A stretch of 64,000 bases of DNA. Origin: Agarivorans sp. Alg241-V36 (GTDB lineage Bacteria > Pseudomonadota > Gammaproteobacteria > Enterobacterales > Celerinatantimonadaceae). Numbering within the stretch: position 1 is the first letter of the stretch; each line of letters starts with the position of its first letter. A program made the translations under genes and the position numbers. The notes under the pieces were generated by a model. It worked only from the letters and a program-made list of their open reading frames with translations. It searched no databases and was not told where the DNA came from. Positions 11,447 through 22,347 of the stretch are shown piece by piece. The stretch is taken from contig NZ_UNRE01000011.1 of the NCBI RefSeq assembly GCF_900537085.1, positions 70,379 through 134,378 on the forward strand, given 5' to 3'.

Positions 11447-11728
11447 ATGGATGTAGATAAATTGTTGGCGGCAATTAGCCCAGAGATATACCAAAACATG
11501 CTAACTGCTGTTGAAACGGGTCGCTGGCCGGATGGAAAGCAACTCAGTGATGAACAGCGAGATCATACCCAGCAAATGGTTATTTTGTATCAATCTAAAC
11601 ACAACCATCAGCCCCAACATTTTACCGTGGGAACCGATGGTGAGTTAGTGATGAAATCCAAACAAGAGTTAAAACGTCAGTACAAAGAAGATCAAACTAT
11701 TATTAGTGTTCCGCAAAACGATAGTTAG
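11447..11728 (+). CDS. yeaC: YeaC family protein (DUF1315)
   Basis: This 93-residue protein of unknown function closely parallels E. coli YeaC along its length: SPEIYQNMLTAVETGRWPDG, then a QMVILYQSKHN segment, then GELVMKSKQELK. It is preceded by a TATAGGAGTGATAA ribosome site. Its place between msrB and ansA repeats the E. coli order. The final codons overlap the 3' end of convergent ansA by 4 bp. Confidence 0.9.
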   Translation: MDVDKLLAAISPEIYQNMLTAVETGRWPDGKQLSDEQRDHTQQMVILYQSKHNHQPQHFTVGTDGELVMKSKQELKRQYKEDQTIISVPQNDS

Positions 11729-12735
11729 ATAGTAATCTCGCCCCTAATATCTTGACTCAGCAAGTCCCGAATTCTCTGGCTAGGTAGATTTTTACTTAGT
11801 AAGTAATGCAATTTAGCCAGTGCCGCTTCGGTTGTCATATCGCCACCACTTACCACACCAGCTTTTGCTAATGCATTGCCTGTTGCATAGCCGCCCATGT
11901 TCACTTTACCGGTCAAGCATTGGCTTAGGTTAATAACGATAATGCCTCTATCACTAGCGTTTTGTAACTGCTCTAACATTGATTGGTGTTGAGGAGCATT
12001 GCCCACGCCGTAACTTAATAGTATTAGCGCTTTAACCGGTTGGAGTAGCAAATTTCCAATGACTTCAGCTGAAATACCTGGGTAGAGGCTAACCACTCCT
12101 ATAGGTTGAGGCACAATCGGACTGATTTGCAGTGCACTAATACCGGTTGGTCTAACTTGCCCGGTGACAACTTCAATATCGATCCCTGCCTTTAGTAAAG
12201 GCGGGAAGTTAGGTGACATAAAAGCATCGAAGCCATCTGCATGGGCTTTGGTGCTGCGGTTACCACGCAACAGCTTGTTGTTAAAGAATAAGCATACTTC
12301 ATGAACCGGGTAGTAGGCGGCAAGGTATAAAGCATTAAGTAGGTTAGTTTGTCCATCTGACCGCAACTCACTAAGTGGAATTTGCGAACCTGTAACAATC
12401 ACTGGTTTACTTAAGTTTTCTAGCATGAAGGACAGAGCTGACGCAGTGTAAGCCATAGTGTCGGTGCCGTGCAGTACTACAAAGCCATCGTATTTTTCGT
12501 AGTTAGCTTGAATGTCCTCAGCAATCAGTTGCCAATGCTGTGGATTCATATCGGCGGAGTCTATAAGAGGAGAAAACTCATGTACCGTGAATTCAGGCAT
12601 TTCATCGCGCTTGAACTCAGGCATTGCTTCGAGACAATCGCTCATGAAACCGGCAACGGGAACGTAGCCTCTTTCGCTACGTTGCATACCTATGGTGCCG
12701 CCAGTATAGGCGATATATATTGATTTTCGATTCAT
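11725..12735 (-). CDS. ansA: Type I (cytoplasmic) L-asparaginase
   Basis: Hydrolyses asparagine to aspartate and ammonia. The 336 residues show both catalytic threonine motifs (YTGGTIGMQ near residue 10 and LHGTDTMAY near 90) and KAHADGFDAF. I chose the ATG at 12735 because MNRKSIYIAYTGG aligns with the E. coli enzyme (MQKKSIYVAYTGG). An in-frame TTG at 12750 adds five residues and lies inside an inverted repeat. No Shine-Dalgarno sequence precedes either start. It lies 83 bp downstream of sppA on the same strand, as in E. coli. Confidence 0.95.
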   Translation of the reverse strand: MNRKSIYIAYTGGTIGMQRSERGYVPVAGFMSDCLEAMPEFKRDEMPEFTVHEFSPLIDSADMNPQHWQLIAEDIQANYEKYDGFVVLHGTDTMAYTASALSFMLENLSKPVIVTGSQIPLSELRSDGQTNLLNALYLAAYYPVHEVCLFFNNKLLRGNRSTKAHADGFDAFMSPNFPPLLKAGIDIEVVTGQVRPTGISALQISPIVPQPIGVVSLYPGISAEVIGNLLLQPVKALILLSYGVGNAPQHQSMLEQLQNASDRGIIVINLSQCLTGKVNMGGYATGNALAKAGVVSGGDMTTEAALAKLHYLLSKNLPSQRIRDLLSQDIRGEITI

Positions 12736-12775
12736 CAGACTATAATTCAAAGAGTTTTTGAAATTATAGTCTGAT
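12734..12775. repeat. Inverted repeat spanning the ansA start
   Basis: Arms of 18 nt (12734-12751) and 19 nt (12757-12775) match throughout except for one extra base, around a 5-nt loop. On the ansA strand the 3' arm ends with the AT of the initiation ATG. It lacks a T-run, so it is not a standard terminator for sppA. It could be an mRNA hairpin controlling ansA initiation or a DNA operator. Confidence 0.75.
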
Positions 12776-12818
12776 GTTTCCCTAAAGTAATTAGCCGTTT
12801 ATCTTTATTTGGCTTTGC

Positions 12819-14645
12819 TTAGTATTGTTCGCACACCGCACAAAAACTGTATTGGCCGAGTGGGTCGCTAAACTTTTCGATTTCTGGTGCTTGTTCCGCG
12901 AACTGGCTGATTAGCTGCCAATTTGGGATATTCTTCGCAAGCGCTGCATTTAGCTGGCTATCAAAAAACTGAGCGATTAGGCGCTCCCTTGGATTAAGTG
13001 GTGGGCTTAAGGTTGTAACCTGGTAGCTCTCAAGCTGGTTTAGTTCAGCGGCATATTCAATGGCATCATTCAAATCACCCAGTTGGTCAACCAAGCCATT
13101 GTTTAAGGCATCTTGTCCAGTCCAGATTCGACCTTCCGCGATGTTTTCCATATCCGCCATTTCTATGCCTCGGCCTGTGGAAACCAAAGATAAGAAGTCG
13201 TGGTAGCCGTGCTCTACATTCAGTTGAATGATTTCTGCAAGTTCCTCTGGCAAAGCTTGAAATGGGCTGATTTCGGCAAGAGGGCTAGTCGCATAGCCGT
13301 CGCTGTTGATTCCCAGCTTTGCTAAGGCATTTTCTAGGGTGGCAAACATGCCAAAAATACCAATTGAACCGGTAATCGTTGTAGGGCTAGCAAAAATCTG
13401 ATCAGCCGTTGAGGATATCCAGTAACCGCCACTAGCGGCAACGCTGCCCATAGACACAACTACAGGAATACCTTTTTCTTGAAGTTGCTGTAATTTGTCA
13501 CGGATAAGCTCAGAAGCAAATGCGCTACCGCCAGGGCTATCTACACGCATAACTAGTGCTTTTATTTGCTCATCGTCTAATGCTTGATTGAGTTGAGCCA
13601 ACACAGTGTCGGCAGCAATTACTTTTTCTTGTCCTCTGCCGCCTACAATGGCGCCTTGTGCCACAATCAATGCAATTTTGTTTTCACTTGTCGCTTCTTC
13701 AGGCAAGCTGTGAAGGTATTCGGCATAGTGTCGCGCTTGGTAACTATCTCCGTCATTATTCTCACCAAAAGTATCAATTAGTATTTGCTTCGCTTCAGCG
13801 CGAGTCGCTAGCTGATCAACCAAGCCAAATTTCTCTGCGTAACGTGCGCCATCACCATCAACGGATTTTAATCGCTCCAACAAAGCACTAGGCTCTGGCA
13901 TTAAGTGTTGAGCCACTAATTGACGGTTATTCGCCACTGTATCTAGATAAGCAGACCACAGTTGGTCCATCCAGCGAGCTAAATCTTGTTTGGCCTCTTC
14001 TGACATATCGTTACGTAGATAAGGTTCTACAAAAGACTTATGAGTACCTACGCGGAATACATGAGTAGTAATATCAAGCTTGTCGATGGCATCCTTAAAG
14101 AACAAGCGGCGCGAATTCATACCACGCATGAGTACTGCCCCTTTAGGGTTTAGTAGTAGCTGGTCGGCATAACTCGCTAAGTAGTATTGGTGTTGATCAT
14201 AGTAATCGGAATAAGCAATAACCGGTTTATCGCTGTCTTTAAACCTTTCTAAGGCTTTACCAATAATAGCTAGCTTGGTTTGGCTAGTATTTGGCATTGC
14301 GCCAAGCTCTAATACTAGACCGGTAATGTTGCTATCTATTCTTGCTTCATCAATGGCCTTAACTACATTGTGCAAGTCTATTTCTTTTTCCGTGGTGTTT
14401 CCGAGCAGTTCGTTACTTAATTCTGCCATTGGGTTTACCCGCTGGCGCTGCTCAACAATTTGGCCATCAAGTACCAGTCTAAGCGCTGCAGCACTTGGTG
14501 GTGCCTCAGGTTCTTGACTCACACTGCTTAACGCAATGATGACCATCACAACCATAAACAATAGAAACAAATTAACTAATAGAGAGCGTATGAAATTTAA
14601 CGTACGCCAGAAAAAGCGAAATATGTTCTTAATTAATTTAAACAC
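12819..14645 (-). CDS. sppA: Signal peptide peptidase SppA, 67K type
   Basis: Membrane-anchored serine protease that degrades cleaved signal peptides. The 608 residues include an N-terminal membrane segment near residues 18-42 and tandem peptidase S49 domains. The catalytic lysine lies in SRRLFFKDAIDKL near residue 180 and the serine in SMGSVAASGGYW near 400. The start is GTG (14645), with only a weak AAGTGA ribosome site. It is followed on the same strand by ansA, and ydjA lies beyond fadH, as in the E. coli ydjA-sppA-ansA block. Confidence 0.95.
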   Translation of the reverse strand: MFKLIKNIFRFFWRTLNFIRSLLVNLFLLFMVVMVIIALSSVSQEPEAPPSAAALRLVLDGQIVEQRQRVNPMAELSNELLGNTTEKEIDLHNVVKAIDEARIDSNITGLVLELGAMPNTSQTKLAIIGKALERFKDSDKPVIAYSDYYDQHQYYLASYADQLLLNPKGAVLMRGMNSRRLFFKDAIDKLDITTHVFRVGTHKSFVEPYLRNDMSEEAKQDLARWMDQLWSAYLDTVANNRQLVAQHLMPEPSALLERLKSVDGDGARYAEKFGLVDQLATRAEAKQILIDTFGENNDGDSYQARHYAEYLHSLPEEATSENKIALIVAQGAIVGGRGQEKVIAADTVLAQLNQALDDEQIKALVMRVDSPGGSAFASELIRDKLQQLQEKGIPVVVSMGSVAASGGYWISSTADQIFASPTTITGSIGIFGMFATLENALAKLGINSDGYATSPLAEISPFQALPEELAEIIQLNVEHGYHDFLSLVSTGRGIEMADMENIAEGRIWTGQDALNNGLVDQLGDLNDAIEYAAELNQLESYQVTTLSPPLNPRERLIAQFFDSQLNAALAKNIPNWQLISQFAEQAPEIEKFSDPLGQYSFCAVCEQY

Positions 14646-14719
14646 TGTGGGTCACTTAATAATGTCAACAATAACTAAACGTTACCATAGTCATATAAAA
14701 CAGGCACCTGCAAATATTT

Positions 14720-14745
14720 AAACAAATGTTTGAAACAAAGGTTTG
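14720..14745. promoter_or_regulatory. Tandem PsrA-like boxes over the fadH promoter
   Basis: Two consecutive AAAC-N4-GTTT elements (14720-14731 and 14733-14744) are offset by 13 bp. The second fits the G-AAAC-N4-GTTT-G form of PsrA sites, a TetR-type fatty-acid regulator. They overlap TTGAAA (14730-14735), which could be a -35 paired with TATACT (14751-14756) at a short 15-bp spacing. Confidence 0.4.
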
Positions 14746-14774
14746 GTTTGTATACTCTATTAACAGTTTCATAA

Positions 14775-16943
<2,169 letters not shown>

Positions 16944-17033
16944 TTCAAAAGCACCTAAACCTACGATTACACTGCTTTACTTTTAACACAAATGGCGCAC
17001 AATGGCGCTATATTTACGTGGTTAAGGAAAACA

Positions 17034-17573
17034 ATGAAAGCCTTAGATTTATTACTAAATCGTCACTCGTGCGCACGTTTAGCCGCACCCGCACCTGAAG
17101 GTGCTGAGTTAGAAACCATATGGAATGCCGGACTTAGAGCACCCGACCATGGAGGTCTAAGCCCTTGGCGATTTATTCATGTTAGTGGTGAAGGCTTATC
17201 AAAACTAGCCGGAATTTTTGAACAAGCGGCCTTAGCAGAAGAAGGTGATGCTGAAAAAGCTAAAACCATGCCGTTTCGCGCGCCCTTAATCACCATAGTT
17301 GTAGCTTCACCTAAAACTCACTCTAAAGTACCCGAAATTGAACAGGTGTTATCAGCTGGTTGCGCGGTTCATGCGATGCAAATGGCGGCTTACGCCCAAG
17401 GATATAACGGTATTTGGCGTACTGGCCCTATGGCTTACAGCTCGATTGTAAATCATGAATTAGGCTTAGCTGAACATGAGTCAATTGTTGGTTATTTGTA
17501 TCTGGGTAGCCCGCAAACCAAAGTATCAAAAACTCGCGAACTTCCATTTAAAGATTATGTAAGTTGGTTGTGA
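17034..17573 (+). CDS. ydjA: YdjA-type nitroreductase
   Basis: FMN-dependent NAD(P)H nitroreductase-fold protein of uncertain physiological substrate. The 179 residues match E. coli YdjA through LLLNRHSCARLAAPAPEG, RAPDHGG, FRAPLITIVVA, SAGCAVHAMQMAAYAQG and GIWRTG. I chose the ATG at 17034 because TTAAGGAAAACA precedes it and the family starts there; a frame extension to 16992 is unlikely to be used. The gene is followed 6 bp later by a DsbA-family gene, probably in one operon. Confidence 0.93.
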   Translation: MKALDLLLNRHSCARLAAPAPEGAELETIWNAGLRAPDHGGLSPWRFIHVSGEGLSKLAGIFEQAALAEEGDAEKAKTMPFRAPLITIVVASPKTHSKVPEIEQVLSAGCAVHAMQMAAYAQGYNGIWRTGPMAYSSIVNHELGLAEHESIVGYLYLGSPQTKVSKTRELPFKDYVSWL

Positions 17574-17579
17574 GGCATT

Positions 17580-18194
17580 ATGACGGCAGCGCGTTTATAT
17601 TACGTTCATGATCCAATGTGTGCATGGTGTTGGGGTTACAAACCTACCTTAGAGACACTAGAACGTTTGCTGCCTAGCCATATATCGCTAGTTTATCTTT
17701 TGGGTGGCCTAGCCGCTGATTCTGATATTGAAATGCCTGAAGAAATGCAGGCATTTATTCAACATAATTGGCAGAAGATAGCCTCAATGTTAGGTACACA
17801 GTTCAATTTTGATTTTTGGCAAATTAACCAGCCGAGGCGCTCTACTTATCCAGCTAATCGAGCAGTTCTTGCAGCGAAACAGCAGCGTGCTGAGAAAGCG
17901 ATGATAGTTGCTATTCAACAGGCCTATTATTTGGAGGCGAAAAATCCTTCAAATTTGTCTGTGTTGTCCGGCTTGGCTGAGGACTTAGATTTAGATCTAG
18001 AAAAATTTAAGGCAGACATTGGCAGTGCGAAACTCAATGCTGATTTATTAAATGAAATTCAGTTTTCTCGAAGTATGCCCATCCAAGGTTTCCCATCTTT
18101 AGTCTTAAAGAAGGATGGTCACTATCATTCGGTAGCTTTAGATTATAAAAATGCCCAAGTTAGCCTTGAGCATATTCATCAGTTACTGGCTTAG
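17580..18194 (+). CDS. DsbA-family thioredoxin-fold protein
   Basis: The 204 residues open with HDPMCAWCWGYKPT, a CxxC redox motif near residues 13-16, in the FrnE/DsbA-like subgroup with a helical insertion. A cis-proline position is visible in IQGFPSLVLKK near the C-terminus. There is no signal peptide, so it is probably a cytosolic oxidoreductase or glutathione-dependent enzyme. GAGG precedes the ATG. It follows ydjA closely, and its last 4 bp overlap the end of the convergent DUF3334 gene. The substrate is unknown. Confidence 0.8.
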   Translation: MTAARLYYVHDPMCAWCWGYKPTLETLERLLPSHISLVYLLGGLAADSDIEMPEEMQAFIQHNWQKIASMLGTQFNFDFWQINQPRRSTYPANRAVLAAKQQRAEKAMIVAIQQAYYLEAKNPSNLSVLSGLAEDLDLDLEKFKADIGSAKLNADLLNEIQFSRSMPIQGFPSLVLKKDGHYHSVALDYKNAQVSLEHIHQLLA

Positions 18195-18871
18195 ATACCT
18201 AGCTCGTCAAGTAAATCTTGATCAATGGTTTGCGCAACGTCTTTAGGCTCTTGCTCTGCTTTCTTCTGTGAAGCGGCTTGCTCAATAAGATCATCTGGAT
18301 CAACATCGTCTTCTGTTTCAAACTCATGAAGTTTAATAAACTCAGTTTTGTCCATGGCTAGCTCAAGGTAGAAGATGTTGTTCTTGGCTGTGGTGAAGGT
18401 AACTCGTCTCGCTTGAGGGCGGTCCAAGTTAGTATCAATTGAGATTAATACTTGTTTGTTTAAGGCTAACATTTTGGGTTGATTTTGAGTGAGCGAGGTT
18501 TGTAACTCTTTACCTACCACACCAGTAAAGTAACCCACCATCTGATTCATTAATTCACCCATAACATTACCCACTTCGTCGGCGGTATGTTGCTGAGCGA
18601 GTTCTGACTCTGGAATGCCCATGTGTAGCATGTAATTGCGGTATATTTCCATTGCCGCATCTGCTGTAAAGTTAATCACCACTAAACCCGAGAAGCCACC
18701 ATCAAACAGTACAAAACAGCCAATGTCGGGCTTTAAGCAGGTTTTGTTTATCTTTTGCACCATGGCGGAGTATTTAATATCACTGGCGGTTGCTTTACTT
18801 AATACGTTTGTTACTGAATTACACAAAGTAAGCAATACGTCTTCGGTGGTAACAACTTTTAATTTTTTCAT
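18191..18871 (-). CDS. DUF3334 family protein
   Basis: This 226-residue soluble protein matches what I recall of the DUF3334 family of Vibrio and relatives: KKLKVVTTEDVLL at the start, CLKPDIGCFVLFDGGFSG in the middle, then DEVGNVMGELMNQMVGYF and NLDRPQARRVTF. The central E-x(2)-N-like helix followed by a glycine-rich strand is reminiscent of CheX/CheC-type folds, but that is only an impression. The C-terminal tail is acidic and charged. A short palindrome (18934-18947) lies upstream. Function is unknown. Confidence 0.7.
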   Translation of the reverse strand: MKKLKVVTTEDVLLTLCNSVTNVLSKATASDIKYSAMVQKINKTCLKPDIGCFVLFDGGFSGLVVINFTADAAMEIYRNYMLHMGIPESELAQQHTADEVGNVMGELMNQMVGYFTGVVGKELQTSLTQNQPKMLALNKQVLISIDTNLDRPQARRVTFTTAKNNIFYLELAMDKTEFIKLHEFETEDDVDPDDLIEQAASQKKAEQEPKDVAQTIDQDLLDELGI

Positions 18872-18933
18872 GTAAATCCTTTTTAACTTCTTTGCGGCAA
18901 TGCCGTAGTCATGGGTTTAAGTATGGATGAGGA

Positions 18934-18947
18934 ATACAGTGCTGTAT
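18934..18947. promoter_or_regulatory. Short palindrome upstream of the DUF3334 gene
   Basis: ATACAG-TG-CTGTAT is a perfect 14-bp palindrome 63-76 bp before the start of the minus-strand gene. It has the opposite polarity to a LexA box (ACAG..CTGT). It may be an operator. Confidence 0.3.
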
Positions 18948-19006
18948 AGCTTTGATTGCTATGGTATATGCGACAAAGAGTTTGATTGTGAGGGTGATCT
19001 AGAAAT

Positions 19007-19033
19007 AAAAAAGCCTCAACAAAATTGAGGCTT
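19007..19033 (-). terminator. Terminator after asnS
   Basis: On the minus strand a 9-bp stem (aagcctcaa/ttgaggctt) with a 5-nt loop runs into six T (plus-strand A-run 19007-19012). It lies 30 bp past the asnS stop. Confidence 0.88.
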
Positions 19034-19062
19034 CTTTCAACTATTCAATAAAACACTAACTA

Positions 19063-20463
19063 TTAGTATTCAGCGTTTTTAGGTGCGCGAGGGAACGGTA
19101 TTACGTCGCGAATGTTCGTCATGCCGGTCACGTAAGAGACTAAACGCTCAAACCCTAAACCAAAGCCAGAGTGGGGCACTGTGCCGTAGCGGCGTAGGTC
19201 GCGATACCAAGAGTAATCATCTTTATCTAGGTCTAGCTCTAACAACCGAGCATCAAGCACGTCTAAACGCTCTTCACGCTGGCTACCGCCAATAATTTCA
19301 CCAATACCTGGTGCAAGCACATCCATCGCTGCAACGGTTTTTCCGTCTTCATTTTGGCGCATGTAAAACGCTTTAATATCTTTAGGGTAGTTTTTAACAA
19401 CTACTGGCGCTTTAAAGTGCTCTTCAGCTAAGTAACGCTCGTGCTCTGAAGACATATCAATGCCCCATTCAACGTCGTACTCAAACTGTTTGCCGCTATC
19501 TTTTAAAATTTGAATGGCATCGGTGTAATCAACCTGAGCGAAATCTGCGCTAACAAAGCTTTCTAAACGACTAATCGCTTCCTTGTTAATGCGTTGAGCG
19601 AAGAAATTCATGTCATCCATGCGCTCATCAAGAACCGCTTTGAATACATACTTAAGCATGTCTTCAGCTAATTTTGCTACGTCTTCTAAATCAGCAAAGG
19701 CAACTTCTGGTTCTACCATCCAAAACTCGGCTAAGTGGCGACTCGTATTAGAGTTTTCAGCACGGAAGGTTGGGCCAAAAGTATAGACTTTAGACAATGC
19801 ACAGGCGTAGGTTTCAGCATTTAGCTGGCCAGAAACGGTCAAGAATGTTTCTTTACCGAAGAAATCTTGCTGGTAATCTATTTCACCTTTGTCACCAAGC
19901 GGCAAGTTATTCATGTCTAAGGTTGATACACGGAACATTTCGCCAGCGCCTTCGGTGTCGCTGCCCGTGATAATTGGCGTGCTTACCCAAACATAACCTT
20001 GTTCATGGTAAAAACGGTGAATTGCTTGAGATAAACAGTTGCGCACACGAGTAACCGCGCCAATTACATTGGTACGAGGACGTAGGTGGGCGTGTTCACG
20101 TAAATACTCAATGCTGTGGCGTTTTGCCGACATTGGGTAGCTGTCTGGGTTTTCGACCCAACCAACAACTTCAACCTGGGTTGCTTGAATTTCAAATGAT
20201 TGGCCTTTACCTGGTGATTCTACAACTTCACCAGTGACTACAACCGAACAACCGGCAGTTAGCTTAACGATATCATTCTCATAATTGGCTAGGGTATTAG
20301 GTGCCACGGCTTGAACGGCGTCGAAACATGAACCGTCATGAATGGCTAAGAAAGAAAGACCTGCTTTTGAATCGCGACGAGTGCGGATCCAACCCTTAAT
20401 AGTTACTTGTTGACCAACGCTGAACTTACCGTTCATTACGTCTGTCACTGAGGAATGCGTCAT
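19063..20463 (-). CDS. asnS: Asparaginyl-tRNA synthetase
   Basis: Class IIb aminoacyl-tRNA synthetase charging tRNA-Asn. The 466 residues hold an N-terminal OB-fold anticodon-binding domain ([16 protein letters not shown]) and the class II catalytic core. Motif 2 is around [21 protein letters not shown] and motif 3 around GLGFERLV. It ends in [15 protein letters not shown], typical of AsnRS and not AspRS. It stands alone with its own terminator. A CGGAG element lies rather far (about 13 nt) from the ATG. Confidence 0.97.
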   Translation of the reverse strand: MTHSSVTDVMNGKFSVGQQVTIKGWIRTRRDSKAGLSFLAIHDGSCFDAVQAVAPNTLANYENDIVKLTAGCSVVVTGEVVESPGKGQSFEIQATQVEVVGWVENPDSYPMSAKRHSIEYLREHAHLRPRTNVIGAVTRVRNCLSQAIHRFYHEQGYVWVSTPIITGSDTEGAGEMFRVSTLDMNNLPLGDKGEIDYQQDFFGKETFLTVSGQLNAETYACALSKVYTFGPTFRAENSNTSRHLAEFWMVEPEVAFADLEDVAKLAEDMLKYVFKAVLDERMDDMNFFAQRINKEAISRLESFVSADFAQVDYTDAIQILKDSGKQFEYDVEWGIDMSSEHERYLAEEHFKAPVVVKNYPKDIKAFYMRQNEDGKTVAAMDVLAPGIGEIIGGSQREERLDVLDARLLELDLDKDDYSWYRDLRRYGTVPHSGFGLGFERLVSYVTGMTNIRDVIPFPRAPKNAEY

Positions 20464-20617
20464 AGCAAAAAACTGCTCCGATTTGATAGTGCTAATATTG
20501 TAAGGTGACCAATGTTACTTCTTAGGGCTAAAGACTCAAGTAAAAATTGATAAAACTCGGGAAATCGATAACTTATGTTAAGGAAATACGCGAGTTGGAA
20601 TAAAGGTGAGTGAGTAA

Positions 20618-20989
20618 ATGCGGCAAAACAGAAAAGAACGTAGAAAAGGGCCAGACGGTTTACAACGCTTGTTTGTGATTATTTCCCTGTTAGCGTGGAC
20701 CATGTTTATTTGTTCTTTGGTGGTTTATCACTACGCAAGGCCGGAAATTGCTTATAGTGCTTTTCAAACAAGCGATGGCCAAGGTTATCGAGATCACTGG
20801 ATTGAAGACTTAAGACAAGTATTTGTATTACTGCTCTGGGCTTGTTGCGGCATTACTTTAGCGGGGATTTTTGTTAATTGGAGCCGTTCTCGCCGCAAAA
20901 CAGACTATTTCAAGATGAACATGGGTCTGTTAGCAGCGATTGTGATAGCGATTTTGTTATTCTATTACCTTAAATTATTTAGTGCTTAG
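20618..20989 (+). CDS. Small inner-membrane protein, three TM segments, unknown function
   Basis: The 123 residues have a basic N-terminus (MRQNRKERRKG) and predicted membrane segments near residues 17-38, 67-88 and 101-121. Between the first two is a roughly 28-residue loop, and a basic loop (SRSRRKTDY) precedes the third. GGTGAG lies upstream of the ATG. I do not recognise the family. It overlaps the end of convergent bioA by 11 bp. The coding call rests on the clean membrane pattern, the ribosome site and its fit in an otherwise empty gap. Confidence 0.7.
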   Translation: MRQNRKERRKGPDGLQRLFVIISLLAWTMFICSLVVYHYARPEIAYSAFQTSDGQGYRDHWIEDLRQVFVLLLWACCGITLAGIFVNWSRSRRKTDYFKMNMGLLAAIVIAILLFYYLKLFSA

Positions 20990-22250
20990 ACAGAACGGTA
21001 TGAATGGCGCTAGTTAGCTTTTGTAATTGTTTATCGGAGATGGTGTAGGGCGGCATGATGTATACCAATTTACCAAAGGGTCTTATCCATACTCCTAACT
21101 CAACAAACTTTGCTTGAATATCGGCTAAATTTACTGCTTTTTTAGTTTCAACAACGCCTATTGCACCTAACACTCTAACGTCGGCGACGGCATCTAACGC
21201 CAAGCATGCCTCAAGCTGGGCCTTGAGTGACTGTTCTATGCTCAGTACCTTAGTTTGCCAATCTGAAGCAATCAGCAAATCTATACTGGCGTTAGCTACT
21301 GAGCAGGCCAATGGATTGCCCATAAAAGTAGGTCCATGCATAAATACGCCAGCCTCTCCGCTACAAATGGTATCTGCTATCGACTTGCTGGTTAAGGTAG
21401 CTGCTAGGCTCATATAGCCACCAGTTAGGCCTTTACCTAAGCACAAGATGTCAGGTTCTATTTGAGCATGCTCACAGGCAAACAACTTCCCGGTGCGGCC
21501 GAATCCAGTGGCAATCTCATCAGCAATTAATAGAAGCTGATATTTGTCACACAGCTGTCGAAGCTGCTTCAAATACTCTGGGTGATAGATACGCATTCCA
21601 CCCGCGCCTTGAACGACGGGCTCAATAATAACAGCGGCAATTGATTGGTGGTGCTTTTCCAGCAATTGTTGCATTGGTTTGATATCTTGCGGATCCCAGC
21701 TTTGCTCAAATCGAGTTTGCGGTGCATCGCAAAATAGATGCTCTGGTAAGAACCCTTGGTAGAGCTGATGCATTCCTCCATTAGGATCACACACTGACAT
21801 AGCACCAAAGGTATCACCATGGTAACCATTTCTCACCGTGGCAAACTTGGCGCGTTTTTCACCTTTGGCATGCCAGTACTGCAGGGCCATTTTGAGTGCC
21901 ACTTCTACCGCTACCGAGCCGGAGTCACTAATAAATACTTGCTGCAAATTGTGGGGTGTTAAATCAACTAACTTCTTTGCGAGCTCTACTGCAGGTTGAT
22001 GAGTCAACCCTCCAAACATCACATGTGACATATTGGATAGTTGTTGGTGGGCCGCATCATCAAGCTCTTTAACACCATAGCCGTGAATACACGCCCACCA
22101 AGAGGCCATGCCGTCTACCAAACGTTCACCATTTTCTAGGACGATTTCGCAGCCTTCTGCAGCAGCAACTGGATAGCAGGGCAAGGGATTAACAGACGAG
22201 GTATAGGGATGCCATAGGTGTTGCTGGTCGTAATCTAAATCTATGCTCAT
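20979..22250 (-). CDS. bioA: Adenosylmethionine-8-amino-7-oxononanoate aminotransferase
   Basis: PLP enzyme making 7,8-diaminopelargonate from KAPA and S-adenosylmethionine in biotin synthesis. The 423 residues include HLWHPYTS near the start, DGMASWW, the ADEIATGFGRTG segment and the PLP lysine in CLGKGLTGGY. It is divergent from bioBFCD across 97 bp, the classic bio locus layout, and a BirA-like operator abuts its start codon. Confidence 0.96.
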   Translation of the reverse strand: MSIDLDYDQQHLWHPYTSSVNPLPCYPVAAAEGCEIVLENGERLVDGMASWWACIHGYGVKELDDAAHQQLSNMSHVMFGGLTHQPAVELAKKLVDLTPHNLQQVFISDSGSVAVEVALKMALQYWHAKGEKRAKFATVRNGYHGDTFGAMSVCDPNGGMHQLYQGFLPEHLFCDAPQTRFEQSWDPQDIKPMQQLLEKHHQSIAAVIIEPVVQGAGGMRIYHPEYLKQLRQLCDKYQLLLIADEIATGFGRTGKLFACEHAQIEPDILCLGKGLTGGYMSLAATLTSKSIADTICSGEAGVFMHGPTFMGNPLACSVANASIDLLIASDWQTKVLSIEQSLKAQLEACLALDAVADVRVLGAIGVVETKKAVNLADIQAKFVELGVWIRPFGKLVYIMPPYTISDKQLQKLTSAIHTVLSKH

Positions 22251-22283
22251 TTATTAACCGTTAGTAAAGTGTTGGGTTTTTTG
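22251..22283. promoter_or_regulatory. Candidate BirA operator between bioA and bioB
   Basis: On the bioA strand the sequence reads CAAAAAACC-N15-GGTTAATAA, against the general BirA form TTGTAAACC-N14-16-GGTTTACAA. The right half matches 7 of 9 and the left 5 of 9. The position beside bioA and just upstream of the bioB -35 fits repression of the divergent promoters. Confidence 0.5.
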
Positions 22284-22286
22284 AAG

Positions 22287-22314
22287 TTGACAGCGGCTTA
22301 ACTGTCGCTAGACT
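22287..22314 (+). promoter_or_regulatory. Probable sigma-70 promoter for bioBFCD
   Basis: A perfect -35 TTGACA (22287-22292) and a -10 TAGACT (22309-22314) are spaced 16 bp apart. The bioB start lies 33 bp downstream of the -10. Confidence 0.6.
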
Positions 22315-22347
22315 AGCGGATTATTATTTCTAAAGAAAGCTTCACAA

